In this document: in pieces, positions 1 through 9,349 of the stretch
Position numbering within the stretch: position 1 is the first letter of the stretch
How the letters are laid out: the number at the start of each line of letters is the position of its first letter
Source of the DNA: Arenibacter sp. P308M17
Lineage (GTDB): Bacteria; Bacteroidota; Bacteroidia; Flavobacteriales; Flavobacteriaceae
Reading direction: 5' to 3'
Assembly: GCF_003426735.1 (NCBI RefSeq)
Contig: NZ_QVON01000009.1
Span: forward strand, 124,001 to 188,000
DNA length: 64,000 bases
Position numbers and translations under genes: made by a program
Notes under the pieces: model-generated
The model's input: the letters and a program-made list of their open reading frames with translations, nothing else
The model's database searches: none
Told to the model about the DNA's origin: nothing

Positions 1-1125
1 GGGAATCCGAGCAGAACCCTAAAATTGATCCGAAATTATCTGCATCATGGAGTATATGTACTGCACGGCGAAAAGGATAATGTGGTTCCTACCTATATAG
101 CCCGTGACATGAGGGAGCGATTGGGGAAATTTCATCCGGATTTTACTTATTACGAGTATCCCGGCGGTACGCATTGGTATGGCGACCACAGTGTGGATTG
201 GGAACCCATTTTCAATCTTTTTAAGAAACGGACGATTCCCGAGGTAAAGGATATAAAAAAATTGGAGTTCAGTACAGGATCCCCCGGAGTTTCTTCGTCT
301 TCACATTTTATCTCCATCCATCAGCAACAAATACCTTTTGAAATTAGTTCCTTTGATTTTTCCTGGGATACCATTTTTAAAATCGACACCAAAAATGTGT
401 CCTTGTTGGAGGTGGATTTTTCTCAATTGCCTGAAGAAATCAATAGTATCGAGCTTAATGGTAAGGAGATCAAAATCCCATCAAGGGGGGATACTTTTTT
501 TAAGGAAAGGGATGGGGAGTGGAATATGGTGTCCAAACCGTCTTTGGAAGAAAAAGGTCCCCATAGATATGGAGGGTTCAAGGATGCCTTTAGAAATGAT
601 GTGGTGTTCGTATATGCAACCAAAGGTTCCAAGGCGGAGAACGATTGGTATTACAATAAGGCCAGGTTTGATGCCGATACCTTCTGGTACAAGGCCAATG
701 GGAACATTGAATTGGTGGCGGATACCAACTTTTCCCCTAAGGACTATCCCGACCAAAATGTTATTGTTTATGGTAACAGGTCCAATAATGCGGCATGGGA
801 CAAACTATTGAAAAATAGTCCGGTCCAAGTATCGGACAATACATTGAATTTTGGAAACAGAAGTCTGTCCGGAGGCAATTGGGGGCTTTATTTTATATTT
901 CCCAGGACCGATAGTGATATTGCCAGTGTTGGAGTTGTATCGGCAACGGGGGAGAAGGGAATGAAAGCGGCCTATGCCAACCATTATTTAGTGAACGGAA
1001 CCACCTTTCCGGATGTATTGCTCTTTGACGAAACTGTTTTGGTGAACGGAACTTCTGCCATTAAATGCGCTGGGTTCTTCGGAAATGACTGGACAATTGA
1101 TAAGGGTGATTTTGAATGGAAATAG
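1..1125 (+). CDS. Alpha/beta hydrolase (prolyl oligopeptidase-like), 5' truncated
   Basis: The reading frame is open from base 1, so the start lies outside the window; the TTG at 25 is only an internal codon. The first 60 or so visible residues are the end of an alpha/beta-hydrolase fold. YVLHGEKDNVVP carries the expected triad Asp (window codon 26) and YPGGTHWYGDH carries the expected triad His (codon 58). The nucleophile Ser must lie upstream. The remaining 300 or so residues form a beta-rich C-terminal region that I do not recognise. Such proteins in Bacteroidota are usually annotated as prolyl oligopeptidase or PHB-depolymerase-like esterases, often exported. The substrate cannot be told from this fragment. 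A hairpin terminator follows about 120 bases downstream. Confidence 0.75.
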   Translation, partial: GNPSRTLKLIRNYLHHGVYVLHGEKDNVVPTYIARDMRERLGKFHPDFTYYEYPGGTHWYGDHSVDWEPIFNLFKKRTIPEVKDIKKLEFSTGSPGVSSSSHFISIHQQQIPFEISSFDFSWDTIFKIDTKNVSLLEVDFSQLPEEINSIELNGKEIKIPSRGDTFFKERDGEWNMVSKPSLEEKGPHRYGGFKDAFRNDVVFVYATKGSKAENDWYYNKARFDADTFWYKANGNIELVADTNFSPKDYPDQNVIVYGNRSNNAAWDKLLKNSPVQVSDNTLNFGNRSLSGGNWGLYFIFPRTDSDIASVGVVSATGEKGMKAAYANHYLVNGTTFPDVLLFDETVLVNGTSAIKCAGFFGNDWTIDKGDFEWK

Positions 1126-1188
1126 TGTTTTATTAATGTAGCAATTTAGCAATGTAACAATGGGCTAATGTTACAATTTGAAACTTTG

Positions 1189-1225
1189 TCGATTTGAAGA
1201 TTTGATAATTTGAAGATTTGATAAT
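1189..1225. repeat. Short AT-rich tandem words
   Basis: The spacer behind the hydrolase gene repeats the words GAAGATTTGATAATTT and GATTTGAAGATTTG about twice. It follows a small GTAACA/TGTTAC inverted repeat at about 1155-1175. It is the same style of low-complexity word repetition seen near 2911-3118 and 30628-30675. No coding potential is apparent. Confidence 0.6.
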
Positions 1226-1248
1226 ATTGTAAGTATACCACTAAGATA

Positions 1249-1286
1249 AAGCCTGTACTTCCGCTGGGAGGGTACAGGCTTTTTTG
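1249..1286 (+). terminator. Rho-independent terminator after the hydrolase gene
   Basis: A perfect 10-bp stem, AAGCCTGTAC (1249-1258) with GTACAGGCTT (1272-1281), encloses a 13-base loop and is followed by a run of T. The T-run lies on the + strand, so it ends the transcript of the hydrolase gene. Without a T-tract it could also stall the leftward lipoprotein transcript. Confidence 0.85.
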
Positions 1287-1391
1287 TAAAGGGGATGTAA
1301 TATGCCCTTAAACATTTATCCCCGGATTTTTTGTTATTGAATCTTCGATTTCTGTCGGTATGAAGAATTTTAAAATAGGACTTTAATACGT

Positions 1392-1973
1392 TCAATATCT
1401 GGGAACATTAAATTCCCCATCGGTTATTATGACCTCTTTGGTGAGGATGGGTTGTCCTGTACTTGTATCGTAATTTGAAAGTATACCTGAAAATGTACCC
1501 TGTATGTTGTCTTCAGAAATCTTGTCATATCTTATTTTTGCATTCTTGTAAAGTTGGGTCGAGATAATGTTTTTACTTGTAACAAACATGGTCTTCACCA
1601 TATCCGTATATCCCATTGAAAAAATGAGGTCCGGGACGGTGCTATCCGGGGCCTCAATGTTGGTGTAGGTAATATTGGTCGTAACTTCGGCACTATTGCC
1701 TATATATATGACCAATCTGTTGGTTTGGCCCGAATCTAGAATATTTGCAGCACCGAATACCTGCATGCCATAAGATTCGCTATTGGAATCGTATTCATAA
1801 ATACCCGTAAGGTTGATCTGTGTCTCTGGTTTAAAGGGATAATCTATTTGTGTACCATCCAACTTATAACGGAAATAGTACTTTGAAGTATTTTCATCAT
1901 TTGGGCTATCATCGGACGAACAGGCTTGAAAAAGAAAAATCAATGGGAGCAAAAGGCTGTAATGGTATTTCAT
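1392..1973 (-). CDS. Hypothetical lipoprotein
   Basis: This 193-residue protein has a short lysine-containing start, a hydrophobic stretch and a lipobox (LFQAC, Cys18). The SSDDSPND tail that follows is typical of flavobacterial lipoproteins exported to the outer membrane. The rest is predicted beta-rich (YYFRYKLDG, NLTGIYEYD, GTFSGIL) and resembles the small lipoproteins of this group that carry an edge-strand GTFSG motif near the C terminus. No enzyme motif is visible and I do not recognise a named family. It stands alone, convergent with the hydrolase gene, with a repeat-rich spacer behind its start. Confidence 0.75.
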   Translation of the reverse strand: MKYHYSLLLPLIFLFQACSSDDSPNDENTSKYYFRYKLDGTQIDYPFKPETQINLTGIYEYDSNSESYGMQVFGAANILDSGQTNRLVIYIGNSAEVTTNITYTNIEAPDSTVPDLIFSMGYTDMVKTMFVTSKNIISTQLYKNAKIRYDKISEDNIQGTFSGILSNYDTSTGQPILTKEVIITDGEFNVPRY

Positions 1974-2734
1974 AGAGAATGGCTTATGTGTGAATGGAAT
2001 CGGTGTTGTGGTTATTCTTTGCTCTGTTTCCCTTTTATCGATAAATATCCTATGGTTTGATCAAAGCTATCCGAAGGGCCAACGGGCTTAGGGGCCATTT
2101 TTTGAAAATGTACTGCAAACCCTGAGGATCGATTTGTTTGGGTGGGTAAAAAAGTCGGATATATTCTGAGTATCCATCTTGAAGGGTATTTTTATTTCAA
2201 AAATAATAATCATAAGGTTGGGATGAAATCTCGGATGATTAACTGTAGGCGGCAATTTATTTTATGTTGGAAACCAATGATTTTTTGTCAGAATAAATAT
2301 CTACATAAGAAAAGCGGTCTTGTATTGTTTATGCCGTTAATGTTGCGGAGGATCTGGATATCGAAAATATATAGGTTCCGCCCCTAATGATTCAACCATT
2401 TATAGAAAACAGTATTTAGCAAAGCTGTAGTAGATGATGAAGAACATTGTACCAGAAGATAGGTGGCCAATTTGTGAGGGGAACAACCCAAAAAAAGACA
2501 AGTATCCCGTACAATCTTAAAGATGTATGTCTCTAATACCTAACATCTACTAAGTGGCTTCGACTACCCTCAATCCCTTAACTTTAAACTTTGTAACTTC
2601 TATCCCCTCCGTTTTTTAATTATGGTATTAAATTTTTTCTACCCTTTAACTCCCCCTCCTTGGGAGGGGGTTGGGGGGAGGACTGTCACTGTTAACTGCC
2701 AACTCCATTTGAACATTGAAACTTGCAACTTCCA

Positions 2735-2796
2735 CCCCTTCCGTCTTCTCCTACGTCGAAGCCACCTTCCCCTTTCCAGTGGAAGGAGCTTTTATT
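2735..2796. repeat. Dispersed hairpin repeat, copy A
   Basis: CCCTTCCGTCTTCTCC is followed by CCACCTTCCCCTTTCC and then by GGAAGGAGCTTTTATTG; the last two parts pair as CCTTCC/GGAAGG. The same three blocks in the same order recur at 26953-27024. It looks like an intergenic palindromic repeat of the kind common in Flavobacteriaceae genomes. Confidence 0.7.
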
Positions 2797-2910
2797 GGCT
2801 CTAACCGTTAATTGTGATCCTGCCACTGTCTACTGTGAAGACCAATTAATTCCAATACTCAATACGATGTACTCAAAGAAGATTCTAACATCCAATACGT
2901 TAAATTTCAA

Positions 2911-2985
2911 AGTTGCAATGTTGAAAGTTGCAATGTTGAAAGTTGCAATGTTAAAAGTTGCAGTGTTGAAAGTTGCAATGTTAAA
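2911..2985. repeat. 15-bp tandem repeat, five units
   Basis: Five consecutive 15-base units follow the pattern AGTTGCAATGTTGAA, with A/G variation at two positions, and run into a degenerate sixth unit. The period is a multiple of three, so a frame stays open through it, but the translated KVAMLKVAML pattern looks fortuitous. There are no unique spacers, so it is not a CRISPR array. Confidence 0.9.
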
Positions 2986-3000
2986 TGTTAAAAGTTGTAT

Positions 3001-3118
3001 CTAAACATCTCAATTCTAACATCTAGTAACTAATATCTAGCATCTAGTATCTCCATTCAAGCATCTCAATTCTAGTATCTCAATTCTAAAATCTAACATC
3101 TAGTATCTATTATCTAGC
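3001..3118. repeat. Low-complexity CATCTA/ATCTAG word array
   Basis: About 118 bases are assembled from a few short words: CATCTAG, AGTATCT, TCAATTCTA and AACATCTAG. The unit length is irregular, so this is not a simple tandem repeat. The GCATCTAGTATC words resemble the reverse complement of the flank of the four-helix-bundle gene at 59584-59613. Confidence 0.7.
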
Positions 3119-3143
3119 CTTCGTTTCGCCTCCTTATCCAAAA

Positions 3144-4763
3144 TCAGTCCTTATCGATGGTTTTGTAGGTGTACTTGCTTTTTTTCCAATCAATGAGTTC
3201 CGAAGGGTAGTACTTTACATTCATTTTATCCAAATAGGGTGCCTGGTTGCCCAACCTTAGCTTGTAATTTTCCCAACTCCTATTTTCTTCTGTGCTCCAG
3301 CTAAGTTCGGAATAACCGATCATCCTGGGAAATGCCAAATATTCCAACTCGTCCATACTGCTAATGGTCTCCGACCATAATGGGGCTTCAACCCCCAAAA
3401 TATGATCCTTATTTATTCCCTGTACATATCTTTCAGGTGTCCAGACATATCCTGTATCCACAGGAATATACCCCGCCCAATGAAGTCCGTGTTTGGAAAG
3501 GCTGTCATACTGCATATCCAAATAGGCCTTTTTGCCTGGGGACAATATAATTTTGAGCCCCTTTTCCACAGCCAATTTGGCATTTTCTTCATTGGACCAA
3601 AACTGGGCAATGGCAGTGGTATCTATATCGGCGTGCACAATTTCATCCCATCCTATCATTATTTTACCGTACTTCTTAACAATTTTGTCCACTTTGGAAA
3701 CAAAATGGATAAAATCCTTTTTCTTGGTAACATGGCTTTCATCACCACCGGCATGGAAATATGGTCCTGGCGTAATGGCCGATATTTCCCTAACAACATC
3801 ATCTATAAAGGCATATACCGTATCCTTACGTGTGTCGAAGGTGCTAAACCCAACTTCCGTTCCGGTATAAATTTTAGGTGTTTTTCCGTTTCCGTTCAAT
3901 ATGGGATACGAAACCGATGCGGCATTGGTATGCCCGGGCATATCTATTTCAGGAACTATGGTGATAAAATGTTTGGCGGCATAGGCTACTATATCCTTAT
4001 AATCCTCTTGGGTATAAAAACCACCTGGGCCACCACCAACTTCTGAACTTCCCCCAATTTCTGTAAGCTTGGGCCATGATTTAATTTCTATTCTCCAGCC
4101 CTGATCATCTGCAAGGTGCAGGTGTAGGGTATTAATTTTGTAATAGGCCAAAATGTCTATATACTTCTTAACATCTTCTACGCTAAAGAAGTGACGGGCA
4201 ACATCCAACATGGCCCCCCTATATTCAAAATTGGGATGGTCTGTTATCTTTCCGGTAGGAATCAACCACATTTTATTTTCGGATAGGGTATCATTACTGG
4301 TCTCCGGAATAATTTGCCTTATGGTCTGTATCCCCCTAAAGGCCCCTTCGGCCGTTTTTGCATTAAGGATAATGGAGTCTTGGGTTATGTACAGGCCGTA
4401 ACCTTCCTTGGATGAAAAAGAGGTGCTGTCTGACTGATTTATAAAAATGATCCGTTGAGAGGTAGCCTTGTTTGTTGAATTTACGGGCAGGTCCAAATTG
4501 ATCTGCCATTTTATCTTTTCGGATAGAAATTCACCAACCTCAGCAAAGCCCGCAGCATTTTCAGAGGTATAGATGATGGTGTTTTTATCCAGACCAAAGG
4601 CGCTGTTGGTAGGCGTTATCTTTAAAGGTTTTGGAATTAAATTTTCCTTGGTCAGGTCGGTTGCCGGAAAATTGATGACTTTCTTTTTTTCCTGTTGACA
4701 AGCTATGAAAGCGACAAAGGCGGTAAATACTAACAATGATTTAAAAAGAATTGATTTTTTCAT
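3144..4763 (-). CDS. Beta-N-acetylhexosaminidase, GH20 lipoprotein
   Basis: A 539-residue exported exo-hexosaminidase predicted to release terminal GlcNAc or GalNAc from chitin oligomers, glycoconjugates or peptidoglycan fragments. A lipoprotein signal ends at FIAC (Cys22). Residues 40-170 are the GH20b accessory domain. The GH20 barrel follows, with HLHLADDQGWRIEI (214-227), PEIDMPGHT (271-279), the catalytic pair in HAGGDE (Asp341-Glu342) and the substrate-binding tryptophan in PLWSE (461-465). Length and motif order are normal for the family, so it should be active. It is the last gene of a leftward group of exported proteins; a 50-base gap separates it from the SGNH hydrolase gene. Confidence 0.93.
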   Translation of the reverse strand: MKKSILFKSLLVFTAFVAFIACQQEKKKVINFPATDLTKENLIPKPLKITPTNSAFGLDKNTIIYTSENAAGFAEVGEFLSEKIKWQINLDLPVNSTNKATSQRIIFINQSDSTSFSSKEGYGLYITQDSIILNAKTAEGAFRGIQTIRQIIPETSNDTLSENKMWLIPTGKITDHPNFEYRGAMLDVARHFFSVEDVKKYIDILAYYKINTLHLHLADDQGWRIEIKSWPKLTEIGGSSEVGGGPGGFYTQEDYKDIVAYAAKHFITIVPEIDMPGHTNAASVSYPILNGNGKTPKIYTGTEVGFSTFDTRKDTVYAFIDDVVREISAITPGPYFHAGGDESHVTKKKDFIHFVSKVDKIVKKYGKIMIGWDEIVHADIDTTAIAQFWSNEENAKLAVEKGLKIILSPGKKAYLDMQYDSLSKHGLHWAGYIPVDTGYVWTPERYVQGINKDHILGVEAPLWSETISSMDELEYLAFPRMIGYSELSWSTEENRSWENYKLRLGNQAPYLDKMNVKYYPSELIDWKKSKYTYKTIDKD

Positions 4764-4813
4764 GTGGATGGATGGATTGTATTGATATTACTTGTTAGTT
4801 CCTATTTTTAGCT

Positions 4814-5458
4814 TCAATTCATAAAGGGTTCTATGGCCAAATACCAAAGGTTGTATCCTTTATAGTTCATGTGGAGCCCATCATTTAAAAAGATGTCCTT
4901 TCTTAGCTGTTTACCATCCATCATCACATCCCATACATTGGCAAACTCCAAGGAAGTGTCCTTTTTGCAAAGTTGTTTAAACTGTCTGTTCAATCTTTTG
5001 TATTTTCTTTTTAAATGCCATCTGGCGATACTTGGTTTTGCTGCAATTATCACCACTTGGGTTCCGTTATCTTTTTCCCTTATTTTATCTATTATTTGGC
5101 GAGTGGTCGCTATTATATCTTTGGTTCTTTTCTTGGAGGCAATATCATTATCACCCTCGTAGATAAATACTTTTTTTGGGTTATATTGCAGTATGAGCTC
5201 GTTATGGTACCGGTAAAGATCGGAAGATTGGGATCCTCCAAAACCCGAGTTGATAATTTGGTGATCAGGAAACATGGCTTCCAAATTTTTCCACATTCTG
5301 ATACTGGAACTACCTGTAAATACTATAGTTTCCTTGGAGGAATCCCAAAGGGAATCGTACTTTTTCTGTATGGCCATCACCTCCTTCCGAAAGGCCGGGG
5401 CTTCTTGGCCATAACTAAGGAAAGTCAAACAAAGGAATACAAAAGTGAGTTTTTTCAA
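4814..5458 (-). CDS. SGNH/GDSL-family hydrolase, secreted
   Basis: A periplasmic or secreted esterase or deacetylase of the SGNH superfamily. From a TTG start at 5458 the protein is 214 residues with a signal peptide (KKLTFVFLCLTFLSYG). The longer frame to 5527 adds an N-terminal tail that does not look like a signal, so I prefer the TTG. The four blocks are present: GSSSIR (nucleophile Ser, about 49-52), GFGGS (72-76), GDND (102-105) and DGLH (193-196, catalytic Asp/His). Such enzymes often remove acetyl groups from carbohydrates, which would suit the GH20 neighbour, but the substrate is not known. Confidence 0.85.
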   Translation of the reverse strand: MKKLTFVFLCLTFLSYGQEAPAFRKEVMAIQKKYDSLWDSSKETIVFTGSSSIRMWKNLEAMFPDHQIINSGFGGSQSSDLYRYHNELILQYNPKKVFIYEGDNDIASKKRTKDIIATTRQIIDKIREKDNGTQVVIIAAKPSIARWHLKRKYKRLNRQFKQLCKKDTSLEFANVWDVMMDGKQLRKDIFLNDGLHMNYKGYNLWYLAIEPFMN

Positions 5459-5644
5459 TGTTGTTAAATTAAAGGTGTAAAATAAAACTTTAAATGTTGC
5501 CGACAAATAATTTTCGACCTGGAACATGGGTTGTTCGCTAACGGTAAAATTACGTCTTCCTTGGCATTATCTGTTATTTTTTGTCAATACCATTTACAAT
5601 GTAAGAAATTAGCCTCAATGGAAAACCCTTACGGACCTACTATA

Positions 5645-6553
5645 TTACCTAACTCCCTTTACCTTCATCTCCAGGGTATACAAAGAATTCATGGCCGTAA
5701 TGAAAAGGGTCTGCTGGTCTTTGCCTCCAAAGGTAACATTGGCCGTCCACTTCTGGTCTATAGGAATATGAAGTATTTGTTCCCCTTTGGGATTAAAGAT
5801 GGTAACGCCATCCCCAGTAAGATAAACATTGCCTTGGTCGTCCATAGTCATTCCGTCAGATCCCATATTGGCAAATAGGGTCTTATTACCAAGACTGGCA
5901 TCGGGATTTATGGTATACGAATAGGTTTTTTTATCGCCTATGTCCGAGACGTACAATAAGGAGCCGTCCTTATTACCAATAATGCCATTTGGCCTTACAT
6001 AATCATTTGCCATGATGACTACATCCTGTTTCCCTTGCGGTAGATAATACACATTTTCTTTTTCCAAATCCTGTTCTGTCCTGGCCCAATACGATCTTTT
6101 ATAGAATGGGTCGGTAAAGTAAATACCTCCCTTGGGGTCTACCCAAAGGTCGTTGGGCCCATTTAATTTTTTGCCTTCAAAATCATCGATCAGAACGGTT
6201 ACATTTTTTTGGGAATCTATTCGCCACAGTTGATTTTTTTCATCGGCACAGGCCAAAAGATGGCCTTCTTGGTCAAAATAGAGTCCGTTGGCCCTTCCAG
6301 AAGGTTCCATATAAACAGATACGGTATTATCCTTGGCGGACCATTTTAGTATACGATCGTTGGGTTGGTCCGTAAAGAACACATCCCCATTGGGGGCCAT
6401 GGCCGGGCCTTCGGTAAAAGCATAATCTGCCGCTACCAATTGTACTTTTGCGTTCTTGGCGATCAGGGCAGTGGGAAGGGATTTACAGGAAAGAAAAAGT
6501 AGCATCATACCAGTGAAAACGGTGATCAATGACAGATTGGATTTAATACGCAT
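5645..6553 (-). CDS. SMP-30/gluconolactonase-like lipoprotein
   Basis: A 302-residue six-bladed beta-propeller lactonase. The N terminus is a lipoprotein signal ending LLFLSC (Cys23). FTEGPAMAPNGDVFFTD carries the expected metal ligand Glu48, LNGPND (about 130-135) the substrate-site Asn, and RPNGIIGN and YVSDIGD the further metal ligands (about Asn189 and Asp204). The family hydrolyses sugar lactones such as gluconolactone with a divalent metal ion. Being a lipoprotein, it probably acts at a membrane in the periplasm. It lies upstream of the SGNH and GH20 genes on the same strand; a sugar-lactone substrate is inferred from family only. Confidence 0.85.
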   Translation of the reverse strand: MRIKSNLSLITVFTGMMLLFLSCKSLPTALIAKNAKVQLVAADYAFTEGPAMAPNGDVFFTDQPNDRILKWSAKDNTVSVYMEPSGRANGLYFDQEGHLLACADEKNQLWRIDSQKNVTVLIDDFEGKKLNGPNDLWVDPKGGIYFTDPFYKRSYWARTEQDLEKENVYYLPQGKQDVVIMANDYVRPNGIIGNKDGSLLYVSDIGDKKTYSYTINPDASLGNKTLFANMGSDGMTMDDQGNVYLTGDGVTIFNPKGEQILHIPIDQKWTANVTFGGKDQQTLFITAMNSLYTLEMKVKGVR

Positions 6554-6673
6554 TGGTTCTCTTGGTTTATGGTTTGATGAAGTAATTATTCAGTATAAAT
6601 TTTCCGATCGCCACATTTTCAAACTGACTCATTTTCAAATTGATTTATATCCAAATTGTATCCATTGGTATAC

Positions 6674-7699
6674 TTATTTGTGATCTTTTTCATAGTGGGC
6701 CTTTAATACATCCTCCCCGTAATCATTGGTCAGATCCCTTACTACGGTATGTACATGGTTGGCATCGTTCTGGGTGTTGTCATATTCAATGAGCAACATA
6801 GGGCCCTGAATCCGGAAATAATGTCCTTTTCCGGGCTGCATGCTTCCGGCCCAAGCAAATTTTAAGCGGTCTATACCCGCTTTGTGTATTTTATCCCTAA
6901 ATTCTTCGGCAAATCCATGCTCGTAATTGTTGATGTACAGGTCCAGAAGTTCCATAAAGATCTTTTTCTGATTTTGGGACAGGTCCGTATAGGGGATTCC
7001 CAAGGACTCCAATGCCCCTACCTTTCTTTTGGTCGTAGTAACGATATCGTGAGGGGCGACATCTGTAAATATTACAGTCTTTAATTGTTCCCCGGTCATG
7101 GAGTGCAGCAGTGAAAACCCTAATTGCGCTTCTTTCCTCAATACTTCCCTGCCCTTGTATTCCGTACTTCTTACAATGCCTGGGTTGGTCCCAAAAAAAG
7201 TAGGGGTAGCAGAACTTATAATTCCATCGGTGGAGGTGAAATTTAAGGAAAGATGGTGGCCTTCAAATCGCCATCCCCAGGCTTGGTCCTTGGAGGGATT
7301 GCCAAAAATACAAAAGTGATAATTTAGCGGATCACGTCTGGGCCTACCATCGGGCATTTTATCGGCATCATTATTTTCTATGATCCGCAGCACTTTTTCC
7401 AATTCCATAATTTCCTGGGACTTGCGAAAACCTTCCTCGCTCAGGGAGGCCCTAAGCAGGTCCAGCGCAGCCTTTTTTTGTACCTCGTTAAAATCATGGA
7501 AGGTGGCACCTTCCCTTGAAATAGGTACGTAATTCATATTAAGGCGTTCCGTATCCTCTAAGGAAAATAGGGTCTTGGCCTTTATTTCTTCAGATAGGCT
7601 GTTAATAAAATCATTGGCCTTTTGCAGTACGTTCTGAGCGGGCAGTATTCCAAAAAGGAATAAAAATAAAGTAAGTAATACTATTTTTCTTGATGTCAT
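6674..7699 (-). CDS. DUF3500 family exported protein
   Basis: A 341-residue protein with a signal peptide cut after about residue 22 (FGILPAQ). It matches DUF3500 in overall pattern: the YHFCIFGNPS, WGWRFEGHHLSLNFT and TPTFFGTNPG segments at about 125-170 are highly characteristic. The biochemical role of the family is not established. The conserved His-rich segment (GHHLSLN) could bind a metal, but that is speculation. It lies between the TolB-like gene and the lactonase gene on the same strand, with a gap of about 50 bases to the former. Confidence 0.85.
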   Translation of the reverse strand: MTSRKIVLLTLFLFLFGILPAQNVLQKANDFINSLSEEIKAKTLFSLEDTERLNMNYVPISREGATFHDFNEVQKKAALDLLRASLSEEGFRKSQEIMELEKVLRIIENNDADKMPDGRPRRDPLNYHFCIFGNPSKDQAWGWRFEGHHLSLNFTSTDGIISSATPTFFGTNPGIVRSTEYKGREVLRKEAQLGFSLLHSMTGEQLKTVIFTDVAPHDIVTTTKRKVGALESLGIPYTDLSQNQKKIFMELLDLYINNYEHGFAEEFRDKIHKAGIDRLKFAWAGSMQPGKGHYFRIQGPMLLIEYDNTQNDANHVHTVVRDLTNDYGEDVLKAHYEKDHK

Positions 7700-7752
7700 T
7701 TTAGGTGTTATTCTACTTGTTGGTTTATAATTATCAAAGGGGTCATTGATTT

Positions 7753-9243
7753 TTATTTTAGTCGATAGCTCACGAACGCCAAACGGCTGCTATCGGGAGA
7801 CCATGAGGGTACGTTTATGGTTCCCTGCCCTCCGAACAATTTGGCTATGGTCCTGATTTCCTTGGTCTCAAGATCCATCAATCGGAGCATTACGTCTTTA
7901 TTTGGGGGATGCAAATCTGCTGGAATATCCGGTTCAAAGGAAATATAGACCAACCATTTTCCATCAGGGGATGGATGTGGAAACCAATCATGGTACTTAT
8001 CCGTGGTGAGCTGTTCCTGATCGCTTCCGTTGGTCTTCATACGCCATAGCTGCATGGTACCACTTCGGGAAGAATTAAAGTAGATGTATTTTCCATCGGG
8101 AGAGTAATCCGGTCCGTCATCATTTCCTTCGGCGGTGGTCAATCTGGTTTCCTCCCCTCCATTAACGGGAATGGTATAAATATCGTAGTTCCCATTTCGC
8201 TCTGCGCAATAGGCCAATGTGCTGCCATCCGGGGACCATCCGTGCCAGTAGGAAGGTCCTGTGGGAGTTATTTTTTTGGGTACCCCGCCTTCAATGGGAA
8301 GGGTATAGATCAATGACCTTCCTATCTCTGTTCCATCACTTATGACCAACATCTTGCCATCTGGTGAAATGCCGTGGTCATTGTTGATTTTTTTCGCAAA
8401 ATCTGTGGGGATAAGTTCGGGATTGCCCCCTTCTACAGGAATTTGGTATAGTTGCCCTGTGCTATTGTATAGCAACTTTTTACCGTCCATTGTCCAATTT
8501 GGTGCTTCCAAACGATTTTTGGAATGGAGGATTATCTGTCTGTCCCAGGTGGCTATGGGAATAATTTCGAGGGTACTTTCCAATTTTTTAAGCGAGTCAG
8601 GCTTTGCTTCTAAATTTTCCAATACTACTTTGGTGAATTTGGCAGTTTCCACAACCTCGTTGTTATGGGAACAAACACCAAGCCCTACATAGAAGGGCGC
8701 TTTAAACGGCACTTTAATGGCTCCGCCGGACGCTATTAATTCTCCCCCAACTTTGGCAAGGGACATATAGAGATAGTCGCCCACCTTATCAATTCGGATC
8801 CGTTGTGGGGATTTGATGTTCGACTTCAGTTCCCGCGTGATATCCCCATCCGTTTCCCGATATTGTATAGCGGTCATGCCATCGCCATGAACGGCCACAT
8901 CGGCATAGGCCGAGCCGGGATCCAAACTTTGGCGGATAATCAAACAGGCCTTTCTATGTGGATCCACCCCTTTGCCCAACCATTCAATATCGGCTGCTAG
9001 GGCAACATCCCCGGACATTTTTTTCCACACATAATGCAGCTGATCGTTATTGGACCACATATTGGTCCCGCTAGCGGAAATGGTATATGAACTATCGGTG
9101 GGGTTGAATTGAAGGGACCCCTTATGCTTTACTGCGCCAATATCTCCATGGCCTTGGAATATTCCAATATTCCGTTGAATTGCCCATGACATAAGTACGG
9201 TGCCTATCGCGACAGTTAGCAAAATAATTTTTTTATGGTCCAT
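7753..9243 (-). CDS. TolB-like beta-propeller protein with N-terminal lectin-like domain
   Basis: A 496-residue protein anchored by an uncleaved or signal-type helix (about 5-22). Residues 30-210 form a jelly-roll region resembling DUF1349/laminin-G-like domains ([31 protein letters not shown]). Residues 230-496 hold TolB/WD40-like PD40 repeats: [54 protein letters not shown] and [10 protein letters not shown]. These propellers bind proteins or carbohydrates; no catalytic residues are visible. Some databases call such proteins biopolymer transporter TolR, which is misleading. It is the first gene of the leftward group and is divergent from mazG. Confidence 0.85.
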   Translation of the reverse strand: MDHKKIILLTVAIGTVLMSWAIQRNIGIFQGHGDIGAVKHKGSLQFNPTDSSYTISASGTNMWSNNDQLHYVWKKMSGDVALAADIEWLGKGVDPHRKACLIIRQSLDPGSAYADVAVHGDGMTAIQYRETDGDITRELKSNIKSPQRIRIDKVGDYLYMSLAKVGGELIASGGAIKVPFKAPFYVGLGVCSHNNEVVETAKFTKVVLENLEAKPDSLKKLESTLEIIPIATWDRQIILHSKNRLEAPNWTMDGKKLLYNSTGQLYQIPVEGGNPELIPTDFAKKINNDHGISPDGKMLVISDGTEIGRSLIYTLPIEGGVPKKITPTGPSYWHGWSPDGSTLAYCAERNGNYDIYTIPVNGGEETRLTTAEGNDDGPDYSPDGKYIYFNSSRSGTMQLWRMKTNGSDQEQLTTDKYHDWFPHPSPDGKWLVYISFEPDIPADLHPPNKDVMLRLMDLETKEIRTIAKLFGGQGTINVPSWSPDSSRLAFVSYRLK

Positions 9244-9349
9244 AATCGGCCGGGTCGTTTAACCAAGGTACTAAAGTTAGCTAAAAAACTCGGAACAAGC
9301 CATAGTTGGAACCATATAGACTTCGTATTTTTGCCCAAAAGCGAAGCTT

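Larger units (their letters stand above)
1974..3143. other. 1.2 kb non-coding, repeat-rich spacer
   Basis: No credible gene is visible. The short open frames here have no start context, domains or normal composition. The spacer holds a CT-rich hairpin near 2645-2680, a dispersed repeat (2735-2796), a 15-bp tandem array (2911-2985) and a stretch built from CATCTA, ATCTAG and TCAATTCTA words (3001-3118). It separates the start of the lipoprotein gene (leftward) from the end of the GH20 gene. Confidence 0.7.

Noticed and set aside
1171-1395. 74-codon minus-strand frame next to the lipoprotein gene
   Set aside because: It spans the terminator hairpin and repeats and overlaps the lipoprotein 3' end; its sequence is basic and featureless.
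2911-2985. Possible CRISPR-like array
   Set aside because: The units are contiguous 15-mers without spacers and there are no cas genes.
2142-3004. Three short open frames in the spacer
   Set aside because: They lack start context and domains and overlap tandem and low-complexity repeats; the translated repeats look fortuitous.
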